Source: Dehalococcoidia bacterium (lineage in GTDB: Bacteria > Chloroflexota > Dehalococcoidia > Dehalococcoidales > Fen-1064). From it: DNA of 9,762 nt. The notes under the pieces are model-generated. The model searched no databases. It was not told where the DNA came from and saw only the letters and a list, made by a program, of their open reading frames with translations. Of this stretch, positions 1 to 5,363 are shown piece by piece. Position 1 is the first letter of the stretch. Each line of letters opens with the position of its first letter. A program made the position numbers and the translations under genes. The stretch spans positions 1 to 9,762 of the forward strand of contig JAUYDN010000164.1 of assembly GCA_030691775.1 (NCBI GenBank). The letters are read 5' to 3'.

Positions 1-393
1 GCCCTTCTTGGTGGTGCCGATTGCTTTATCGCCGCGCAGGTTTTCCTCCGCCTCGTCGAAGATGATGTGGTAGGGCATAATCAGGTGAGCACGGTCGCTG
101 ATGTAAAGCCGGGAGGTGTCCACGCCCCGGTCTTTGAGCATCTTCAACTCTTCGAGGAGTGCCTCGGGGTTGATGACGACGCCGTTACTGATAATGCAGT
201 CAGTGGTCGGTGAGAAAATGCCGGATGGCACCAGGTGCAGAGCAAACTTGCCGAACTCGTTAATAACGGTATGACCGGCGTTATCTCCGCCGGAAAAGCG
301 TACGACTACATCCGCCCGCTCCGCCAGCAGGTCGACGACTTTCCCTTTACCCTCGTCGCCCCATTGCCCTCCGATAACCGCGATGGCTGGCAT
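1..393 (-). CDS. purA: Adenylosuccinate synthetase, 5' part (cut by window edge)
   Basis: This frame reads from ATG at 393 to the window edge without a stop: 131 codons, about the first third of a family of roughly 425-430 residues. PurA is cytoplasmic and joins IMP and aspartate using GTP to give adenylosuccinate, the first committed step from IMP to AMP. Visible hallmarks are the N-terminal GTP/IMP loop QWGDEGKGK at residues 10-18 (catalytic Asp13, Lys16), the DNAGHT motif with the catalytic His41, and GTTKKG at residues 126-131, the start of the conserved IMP-binding GTTKKGIGP stretch. A clear Shine-Dalgarno sequence AGGAGA (399-404) precedes the ATG. It lies downstream of the phosphatidyltransferase gene but is separated from it by a 409-base repeat-filled gap, so it probably has its own promoter. 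I could not pick a convincing one. Confidence 0.97.
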   Translation of the reverse strand, partial: MPAIAVIGGQWGDEGKGKVVDLLAERADVVVRFSGGDNAGHTVINEFGKFALHLVPSGIFSPTTDCIISNGVVINPEALLEELKMLKDRGVDTSRLYISDRAHLIMPYHIIFDEAEENLRGDKAIGTTKKG

Positions 394-500
394 GTTTTTC
401 TCCTAAAAATTATTAACTCAAAGGTCAAAAGCTATTGCGAGTCTCAATTGCGTCGGGAACCCAACAAGTGTACTTTGCGCGAAGCCATCAAAGGTGGCAG

Positions 501-557
501 AGATTACCACAGCCTGCCCCGTACTTGATACGGGGTCGCTTCGCTCCTCGTAAAGAC
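501..557 (-). repeat. Palindromic interspersed repeat, copy A
   Basis: Read on the minus strand this begins TGTCTTTACGAGGAGCGAAG and ends TAATCT. It contains a perfect 7-bp hairpin (517-523 with 529-535, loop CTTGA on the plus strand). It is inverted relative to copy B at 616-649 and shares its ends, but carries about 24 extra bases around the hairpin. It looks like a widespread non-coding repeat with a modular core. Confidence 0.7.
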
Positions 558-615
558 AGGCAAACGGATTTTCCCTTCATATTAATACTAACGCGTTAAA
601 TAATGATGAATCATT

Positions 616-649
616 TGTCTTTGCGAGGAGCGGAGCGACGTGGCAATCT
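616..649 (+). repeat. Interspersed repeat, copy B (short form)
   Basis: A 34-base unit that starts TGTCTTTGCGAGGAGCGGAG and ends GTGGCAATCT. It matches copy A in inverted orientation, but without the internal hairpin. Unlike A, no strong self-pairing is seen inside it. Confidence 0.7.
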
Positions 650-680
650 AACGCTTAATAAAACCCCCTTTTTTATCCAG

Positions 681-733
681 AGATTGCTTCGCCTGAGTTT
701 ACCCTGAACGAAGTTGAAGGGCTCGCAAAGACA
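681..733 (-). repeat. Interspersed repeat, copy C
   Basis: Read on the minus strand this begins TGTCTTTGCGAG and ends GAAGCAATCT, the same ends as copies A and B. The core is different and includes TTCGTTCAGGGTAAACTCAG. B and C therefore face each other, with a short A/T- and C-rich spacer between. Confidence 0.65.
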
Positions 734-802
734 GACTGAGCGATGTCTCAACATTTATTCTGACGTCTGTAATAGTTATTGCCTGCTGAACACAGAGTGT
801 CT

Positions 803-1402
803 TCATTTTGTTTTCGTTTCCCGGTAGACGTGGTACAATCTCTGCCCTGCCGTAACCCAGCTCATTCCCGCAATCAGCCCCAGGGCAATCGGTAGAACAC
901 GGCCAAAACCGGCGAGCAAAAGCCCAAGTGACAGTATAACGACTCTTTCCGGGCGAGTAAAGACCCCGACCTCGCATTTCAAACCCATGCCTTCGGCGCG
1001 GGCACGGATATAGCTGACCAGGTAGGAGCCGATAAGTGCCAGGCTTACGAGGATGACGCCTCCCGCCGATGCCTGCCGGGCGTAGAACACGAGCAAACCC
1101 GCCATCACCGCCGCCTCACCAGCACGGTCGAGGGTGGAATCGAGCACCGCTCCGAACCGGCTGGCACGGTTAGTCTCCCGCGCCAGCGCGCCATCCAACA
1201 AATCGAACAACCCTGAAAAAGCTACTACCCAGCCGGCGGCGAAGAGATGCCCGGTGGCAGCAAGTACCGCCGCGCCCACCGCGATGACGGCACCGGTCCA
1301 GGTAAGTGCATCGGGGGTGATAGGTGTTTTTTTCAATAACCAGACGGCCGGGTCGGTGAAATACCTGGCGAGTGCCTTGCGGTTTTTCTGCAGAGTCGCC
1401 AC
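803..1402 (-). CDS. pgsA: CDP-alcohol phosphatidyltransferase, phosphatidylinositol phosphate synthase type
   Basis: A 199-residue integral membrane enzyme of the CDP-alcohol phosphatidyltransferase family. The full signature D-x2-DG-x2-AR-x8-G-x3-D-x3-D is present with Asp67, Asp70, Gly71, Ala74, Arg75, Gly84, Asp88 and Asp92; these residues bind metal and CDP-diacylglycerol and supply the catalytic base. About five or six hydrophobic segments follow an N-terminal amphipathic stretch. The segment YIRARAEG (131-138) followed by TRPERVVI (149-156) resembles actinobacterial phosphatidylinositol phosphate synthases, which use inositol 1-phosphate rather than free inositol. The inositol phosphate synthase and PimA-like genes next door fit that. 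The start is GTG at 1402, placed directly after the TAA of the glycosyltransferase (1405-1403) with no gap, implying coupled translation. A phosphatidylglycerophosphate synthase is the main alternative. Confidence 0.85.
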   Translation of the reverse strand: MATLQKNRKALARYFTDPAVWLLKKTPITPDALTWTGAVIAVGAAVLAATGHLFAAGWVVAFSGLFDLLDGALARETNRASRFGAVLDSTLDRAGEAAVMAGLLVFYARQASAGGVILVSLALIGSYLVSYIRARAEGMGLKCEVGVFTRPERVVILSLGLLLAGFGRVLPIALGLIAGMSWVTAGQRLYHVYRETKTK

Positions 1403-2539
1403 TTAAACCGTCGCCTTTACTTTATCGATTGTTTTCCGGTAATAAGCCAGCACCCGCTGTGCAATGCCTTCCCAATCGTATTTCTGCGCGGTGACAACGC
1501 CATTCCGCCCCATTTGCTCTCGCCGTTCTTTGTCATTGAGAAGCGTCATCAGCGCCTCCGCCAATGCATGACTGTCCCTCGGCGGGACCAGCAGACCTTC
1601 CTGCCCGTGAGTGACCACGGTGGCAAACCCCTCGATATTGGATGCTACTACCGGTCTACCGGTCGCCATGGCTTCTACCAGGATTAGCCCGAAACTCTCA
1701 TGCCCGGTGTTGGGCGCGCAGAAGACATCGGCGGTACGGTAAAAATGCGGCAGGTCTTCTTGCGGCACCGCACCCACGAATACAACGTCCTCCAGCCGGT
1801 TTCTTGCCACCCATCTCTCATAACGTTTGCGTAATTTTGTGCCCGGTCCACCAATGAGGAGCCTTGTATTGGGCATCTGCCGTTTGATTTCCAGGAACGC
1901 CTTCAGCAGGTAATTGAGTCCTTTACGGTACTCGAGCCGGCTCAAAAACACGATGTTTAGTTTACCATCACAATATCGCTCTAACGGTCCCACATCCGGG
2001 CGGAAGAAATGCACATCGACCCCATTGGGAATGATTTCATACTCTGCAGGAACGTAGCCGAGAGCATATTTCATTGCCGGGGTTGAGACGGCAATATGAC
2101 CGTGGAGTTTCTTCCTCCGTCGCTTCAATATCCATGAGCTGATTGGCTTTCCGAAGTTGTATCCCGGTTTACCCTGGTCGGCGTGGAAAGTACCCACCGT
2201 TACCGCGTTAGAGAAACGGAGGACGGCGCTACAGAGCATCGGCATGAACGGCTCGTGTAAATGGATGATATCGAACTTTTCTTGCGCGAGAACGGATTTA
2301 ATCGTGGGGGCGAGGTGCAAGGATAAAGGAACGCGGATAATGGAATCGCTGGCGGGGATGGGAAACGGTCTGCCGATGCGGATAAAACGCTCCCCGAACT
2401 CGCTTATCTGTTTCGAAGCGGGGGCGATTACCTTGACTTCATGCCCCATCTGTGTGAAGCGCTTTTCCAACCAGGTGATATGGCGGCAGACTCCACTCGG
2501 GTGGGCGAAATCATAGGGGGATACCAGTGCAATTTTCAT
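1403..2539 (-). CDS. pimA: PimA-like GDP-mannose:phosphatidylinositol mannosyltransferase (GT4)
   Basis: A 378-residue GT-B retaining glycosyltransferase of family GT4. The N-terminal acceptor domain starts MKIALVSPYD and has a glycine-loop variant PSGVCRH (14-20) where PimA usually has PGGV. HLHEP (93-97) and TFHAD (117-121) contain the conserved histidines. The C-terminal nucleotide-sugar domain shows IPNGVDV (170-176), SRLEYRKG (200-207, with Arg201 and Lys206 as likely phosphate contacts) and the E-x7-E motif (Glu281, Glu289). Layout and motifs closely follow mycobacterial PimA, which adds the first mannose to phosphatidylinositol at the inner membrane face. Position between ino1 and the phosphatidyltransferase supports this. 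The start is ATG at 2539. No good Shine-Dalgarno precedes it, because a heptad-repeat tract fills the 77-base gap to ino1. Another GT4 sugar specificity cannot be excluded. Confidence 0.82.
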   Translation of the reverse strand: MKIALVSPYDFAHPSGVCRHITWLEKRFTQMGHEVKVIAPASKQISEFGERFIRIGRPFPIPASDSIIRVPLSLHLAPTIKSVLAQEKFDIIHLHEPFMPMLCSAVLRFSNAVTVGTFHADQGKPGYNFGKPISSWILKRRRKKLHGHIAVSTPAMKYALGYVPAEYEIIPNGVDVHFFRPDVGPLERYCDGKLNIVFLSRLEYRKGLNYLLKAFLEIKRQMPNTRLLIGGPGTKLRKRYERWVARNRLEDVVFVGAVPQEDLPHFYRTADVFCAPNTGHESFGLILVEAMATGRPVVASNIEGFATVVTHGQEGLLVPPRDSHALAEALMTLLNDKERREQMGRNGVVTAQKYDWEGIAQRVLAYYRKTIDKVKATV

Positions 2540-2614
2540 TGTGAAAGCTCACAGTTATCAGTTCACAGTTGTTAGTTATTAGTTTTAATTATTTACTATT
2601 TACTGTAAACTGAC
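2540..2614. repeat. Degenerate 7-base tandem repeat in the ino1-pimA gap
   Basis: From 2552 the plus strand divides into nine consecutive heptads: CAGTTAT, CAGTTCA, CAGTTGT, TAGTTAT, TAGTTTT, AATTATT, TACTATT, TACTGTA, AACTGAC. They share a (C/T)AGTTAT-like core that decays to the right. Immediately left is a small palindrome, TGTGA-AAGC-TCACA (2540-2553). The tract fills nearly the whole 77-base gap, leaving the downstream ATG without a clear Shine-Dalgarno. Confidence 0.6.
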
Positions 2615-2616
2615 CC

Positions 2617-3699
2617 CTAGCCTGCCTGCTTATTTTCCGCGATGAACTCTTCCGTCATCTTCCGCGCCTCGTCATCGGAGTACTGGATGGGCGGTGATTT
2701 CATGAAATAGGCGGCTGGACCGGTGAGCGCGCCTTTGAGGCCCTTTTCCATCGCCAGCTTGCAACAACGGATAGCATCAATGACGACACCCGCGGAGTTC
2801 GGGCTATCCCAGACCTCCAGCTTGAGTTCCAGGTTCAAAGGCACATCCCCGAAGGTGCGACCCTCCATACGGATATGGCAGAATTTCCTATCGAGTAACC
2901 ACGGCACGTAGTCGCTGGGGCCCACGTGGATGTCATCCGGAGCCAACTCATAATCGAGCTGTGAGGTCACGGCATTGGTCTTGGAGATTTTCTTGGATTC
3001 GAGCCGCTCCCGCTCGAGCATATTGTAAAAATCGGTATTACCACCGAAGTTCAACTGGTAGGTACGCTCAAGCCGTACGCCACGCTCGCGGAAAAGTCGG
3101 GTAAGCACGCGGTGGACGATAGTGGCACCCACCTGTGACTTGATGTCATCGCCGATAAGCGGCAGACCGTGTTCTTCGAACCTTTCCTGCCAGTCTTTCT
3201 GCCGGCAGATGAAGACCGGGATGCAGTTAATGAACCCGCAACCGGCCTGTAAGACCTGCTCCACGTACCACTTGGTCGCCATCTCTGAGCCGACCGGCAG
3301 GTAGTTAATGACGATATCGGTCTTGGTTTCTTTCAAAATCCTGACGATATTGGCGGTGGGGGGCGGGGCTGGCTGGATTATCTTGGAAAGATATTTACCC
3401 AGTCCGTCAAACGTCATCCCGCGATGCACGGTAACACCGGTTTTGGGCACATCACAGAACTTGAACGTATTGTTGGGCCATGTGTAAATTGCCTCGGCAA
3501 GGTCTTTGCCCACCTTGTTCTTATCGATGTCGAAAGCGGCAACGAAGTTAATATCCCGGATATGATACCCACCGAGGTTTACGTGCATCAGCCCCGGCAC
3601 GAACTGGCTTTCGCTGGCATTCTGATAGAACTGAACGCCCTGCACGAGCGAAGATGCGCAGTTGCCGACGCCGATAATTGCCACATTAATTTTACCCAA
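2617..3699 (-). CDS. ino1: myo-Inositol-1-phosphate synthase
   Basis: A 360-residue cytoplasmic NAD-dependent enzyme that converts glucose 6-phosphate to inositol 1-phosphate, the head-group precursor for the two lipid genes downstream. It is the short prokaryotic form, comparable in length to actinobacterial Ino1. The Rossmann nucleotide loop is at the N-terminus, VAIIGVGNCASSLVQG (6-21). Further family marks are the KSQVGATIVHR stretch, QLNFGGNTDFYNML, and the C-terminal LEVWDSPNSAGVVIDAIRC. The start is TTG at 3699, chosen because a near-perfect Shine-Dalgarno AAGGAGGGTGA (3704-3714) sits four bases upstream and the Rossmann motif follows at the normal distance; no ATG fits. An extended -10 element lies at 3752-3760. 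It leads a probable operon with the mannosyltransferase and phosphatidyltransferase. Confidence 0.95.
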   Translation of the reverse strand: MGKINVAIIGVGNCASSLVQGVQFYQNASESQFVPGLMHVNLGGYHIRDINFVAAFDIDKNKVGKDLAEAIYTWPNNTFKFCDVPKTGVTVHRGMTFDGLGKYLSKIIQPAPPPTANIVRILKETKTDIVINYLPVGSEMATKWYVEQVLQAGCGFINCIPVFICRQKDWQERFEEHGLPLIGDDIKSQVGATIVHRVLTRLFRERGVRLERTYQLNFGGNTDFYNMLERERLESKKISKTNAVTSQLDYELAPDDIHVGPSDYVPWLLDRKFCHIRMEGRTFGDVPLNLELKLEVWDSPNSAGVVIDAIRCCKLAMEKGLKGALTGPAAYFMKSPPIQYSDDEARKMTEEFIAENKQAG

Positions 3700-3703
3700 G
3701 TGT

Positions 3704-3714
3704 TCACCCTCCTT
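3704..3714 (-). promoter_or_regulatory. Ribosome binding site fixing the TTG start of ino1
   Basis: AAGGAGGGTGA on the minus strand is nearly a full complement of the 16S 3' end, with one extra G. It is followed after four bases by TTG (3699-3697). It is much stronger than the other ribosome sites in the window, apparently compensating for the weak TTG start codon. Confidence 0.85.
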
Positions 3715-3751
3715 CGGTATACGAGAAACAACCAGGTTAGTCTGTGAGTCT

Positions 3752-3760
3752 ATTCTAGCA
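3752..3760 (-). promoter_or_regulatory. Extended -10 promoter candidate for ino1
   Basis: TGC-TAGAAT on the minus strand is a TGn extended -10 with five of six matches to TATAAT. There is no good -35 at 16-18 bases. Transcription would start near 3745 and give a leader of about 45 bases. If used, ino1 can be expressed independently of the structured region at 3795-3990. Confidence 0.4.
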
Positions 3761-3794
3761 GTTAGCTGTCTTCGTTTTATTGCGGCCTGCCCCA

Positions 3795-3990
3795 GCAGGA
3801 TACTTTATGCCCTTTCGGACAGGAGCCTATGATTCTCGACCTGCCAGCCTTGTCCTTCACCTGAGTGATTCCCGTCACCAGCACCTTTTTCCCAGCAACC
3901 GCGACCAAGACAATATGCTTGCCCGCCTTTTGGGAATCCCGGCCTTAATTGCTCAGGTTCGACGTTTCACCTCTCCGTATCCATGCCCGA
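3795..3990 (-). ncRNA. Candidate structured RNA or long leader upstream of ino1, family unknown
   Basis: The minus strand folds by eye into nested helices. P1 pairs GCATGGATAC (3986-3977) with GTATCCTGC (3803-3795), with one bulged T. P2 pairs ACCTGAG (3958-3952) with CTCAGGT (3865-3859). P3 pairs GATTCCC (3938-3932) with GGGAATC (3873-3867), stacked on P2 across a single A. P4 is TGTCC-GAAA-GGGCA (3821-3808), closed by a GNRA tetraloop. The 5' end of P1 begins a few bases after the expected start site of a TTGACA promoter candidate at 3997-4025. The 3' strand of P1 overlaps an alternative hairpin, CCTGC-TGGG-GCAGG (3799-3786), which suggests switching. No T-tract follows. I recognise no TPP, c-di-GMP, c-di-AMP, cobalamin, glycine, SAM, RNase P, SRP, tmRNA or 6S signature. 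It may be a leader of ino1 or a separate small RNA. Confidence 0.4.
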
Positions 3991-3996
3991 CTATAA

Positions 3997-4025
3997 TTCG
4001 TACCACATAGGTCAGACAGTGTCAA
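3997..4025 (-). promoter_or_regulatory. Promoter candidate for the structured RNA
   Basis: On the minus strand a perfect -35 TTGACA (4025-4020) is followed after 17 bases by TACGAA (4002-3997), a poor -10. A better -10-like TATAGT lies at 3995-3990, but at 24 bases from TTGACA it is too far. With the first reading, the transcript would start near 3990, at the foot of helix P1. Confidence 0.35.
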
Positions 4026-4040
4026 GAGGTACCCTCTGAC
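4021..4040 (-). other. Hairpin directly after the truB stop
   Basis: On the minus strand GTC-AGAGG, loop GTA, CCTCT-(T)-GAC gives eight pairs with one bulged T, starting at the last two bases before the end of the TAG stop. No T-tract follows, so it is not a standard intrinsic terminator. It could protect the 3' end of the nusA-truB transcript, or be an operator overlapping the TTGACA at 4020-4025. Confidence 0.4.
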
Positions 4041-4996
4041 TAGTGCTCTCTTATATCAACGGGGGAGGACTGCAGGCAAGGTGGCACGTTTCCCGCCACA
4101 AATACCTTTTCCGGATGCCATAGTCCTTTTTCAGAGTCGTACCGCAATATGGCGTCAAGCTTGCCGCACATGTCATAAGCGCGGACGGGTGCGCCAGCGG
4201 AAAACCCTTCTAGCGGTATGGCACTGCCGTAACCGATTGCCCGAACACTTTCGTTATTCAATACCACCGCCGGCAGGTGCTCCAGTATGCTATCTAATGG
4301 ATATAGCAGGTTTTCCCAGTAACCGGCGCGAAAAGCCTCTTCAAGCTGTTCCAGTGTCACCGCATCCGCAATATCAAAGATACCGACACGCAGGCGTTCC
4401 AGGTTTTTTAGATATGCCCCCACGCCTAGCTGCTCTCCCAGGTCATGCGCCAGACTGCGGATATAGGTGCCCTTGCCACAAACCACTTCCACTGTTGCCA
4501 CTGGCGGTTGCCAGTCCAGGAGTTCAAGACGGTCGATGCGCGCCGTACGTTTTTTAGGTGTCACAGCAACCCCTGCCCGCGCCAGCTTATACAGCGGCAT
4601 TCCGTGTTGTTTGACGGCGCTGAACACTGGCGGTATCTGTGTAATTTCGCCACGGAACCCGGCAAGGGCTATTTCCACCTGGGCTTGCGTGATGCCGGAC
4701 GCATCCGTATGGCTCAACACCTTACCTTCGGCATCATAGGTGTCCGTGGTAATACCGAACTCGATTTCGGCACGGTATGTCTTGGTGGCATCCACCAGGT
4801 ATTCCACCAGCCGTGTCGCTTGTCCTATGCATATCGGCAGGACACCGGTCGCCAATGGGTCGAGAGTGCCCGCGTGCCCGATACGCTTCTCGCCCGTCCA
4901 GCGCCGGATACGCGCGACCACACTGAAGGAGGTCTTGCCAATCGGCTTGTCGATATTCAGGAAACCTTCCGTTTCCTGCGCGCCACAGCACCTCAC
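4040..4996 (-). CDS. truB: tRNA pseudouridine-55 synthase
   Basis: A 318-residue cytoplasmic enzyme that isomerises U55 in the T-loop of tRNAs. The family opening GFLNIDKPIGKTSF (11-24) and the catalytic motif GHAGTLDPLATGVLP are present, with nucleophile Asp46. Further marks are the KTYRAEIEFG strand, the PPVFSAVKQHGMPLYKLAR segment and CGKGTYIRSLAHDLG. The C-terminal part (about 245-318) fits the small PUA-like/TruB C-terminal extension. The start is GTG at 4996, overlapping the rbfA TGA by four bases (GTGA), so translation is probably coupled. A nucleotide phosphoesterase gene often found between rbfA and truB in other bacteria is absent. The gene ends the translation-factor block, and a hairpin follows its TAG. 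Confidence 0.96.
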   Translation of the reverse strand: MRCCGAQETEGFLNIDKPIGKTSFSVVARIRRWTGEKRIGHAGTLDPLATGVLPICIGQATRLVEYLVDATKTYRAEIEFGITTDTYDAEGKVLSHTDASGITQAQVEIALAGFRGEITQIPPVFSAVKQHGMPLYKLARAGVAVTPKKRTARIDRLELLDWQPPVATVEVVCGKGTYIRSLAHDLGEQLGVGAYLKNLERLRVGIFDIADAVTLEQLEEAFRAGYWENLLYPLDSILEHLPAVVLNNESVRAIGYGSAIPLEGFSAGAPVRAYDMCGKLDAILRYDSEKGLWHPEKVFVAGNVPPCLQSSPVDIREH

Positions 4997-5352
4997 GGTT
5001 GGCTGGTCTCCTCTTCGCTCATCTTATCCATGAGACGCAGAATACGGTCAGCTTTTTCGATTGTCTCGTCAAGGTGGAAACTGAACTCCGGGATACGTCG
5101 TGCTTGCATTCGGTTACCCAGCTCGTGGCGGATATAGCCTGCCGCCGATGTAAGCGCTTCGATAGTCTCTTTCTTTTCCTGTTCGGTACCCAACTGGCTG
5201 ATATGGACCTTGGCGTGTCTGAGGTCGGCAGAAATTTCCACGGCGGTCACGGAAACAAGATTGCCCAGCCTCGGGTCTTTAATATAGTGCTGTATTAAAT
5301 CACTGATTTCCAGGCGTAGCTGACTGTTGAGACGTTCAAGCCGGTAGGTCAC
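4993..5352 (-). CDS. rbfA: Ribosome-binding factor A
   Basis: A 119-residue single-domain KH-type protein that binds immature 30S subunits and helps 16S rRNA 5'-end maturation, notably in the cold. Recognisable RbfA features are the N-terminal RLERLNSQLRLEISDLI helix, the KDPRLGNLVSVTAVEISADLRHAKVHIS sheet, and the second helix-strand unit SAAGYIRHELGNRMQARRIPEFSFHLDETIEKADRI. The start is GTG at 5352. It is preceded by AGGGAGG (5357-5363), which lies in the 11-base gap after the infB TAG. The normal neighbours infB and truB are on either side and the gene shares four bases with truB. Confidence 0.95.
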   Translation of the reverse strand: MTYRLERLNSQLRLEISDLIQHYIKDPRLGNLVSVTAVEISADLRHAKVHISQLGTEQEKKETIEALTSAAGYIRHELGNRMQARRIPEFSFHLDETIEKADRILRLMDKMSEEETSQP

Positions 5353-5363
5353 TCTGCCTCCCT

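Larger units (their letters stand above)
394..802. other. 409-base gene-free gap with three related repeats
   Basis: There is no supportable gene between purA and the phosphatidyltransferase gene. Small open frames here run through repeat sequence and have no ribosome site or recognisable motif. The gap holds three related repeat copies (501-557, 616-649, 681-733), an AT-rich piece between the first two and the purA ribosome site at its left end. No intrinsic terminator with a T-tract is evident after the phosphatidyltransferase stop. Confidence 0.7.

Noticed and set aside
2540..2553. TGTGA-AAGC-TCACA as a CRP/FNR-type operator
   Set aside because: The spacer is four bases rather than six, and it lies at the end of the heptad tract next to the start codon, so it is more likely incidental.
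3941..3960. TPP riboswitch, because of a GAACCTGA string
   Set aside because: The partner CTGAGA element and the GGATAATGCCAG-like part of the TPP core are missing; the string is part of helix P2 instead.
3780..4010. 76-codon plus-strand open frame opposite the structured region
   Set aside because: No recognisable motif, no ribosome site, and antisense to all surrounding genes; better explained by the complementary strand of the structured RNA.
4445..5137. Long plus-strand frames opposite truB and rbfA
   Set aside because: They are shadows of well-supported minus-strand genes and show no family features.
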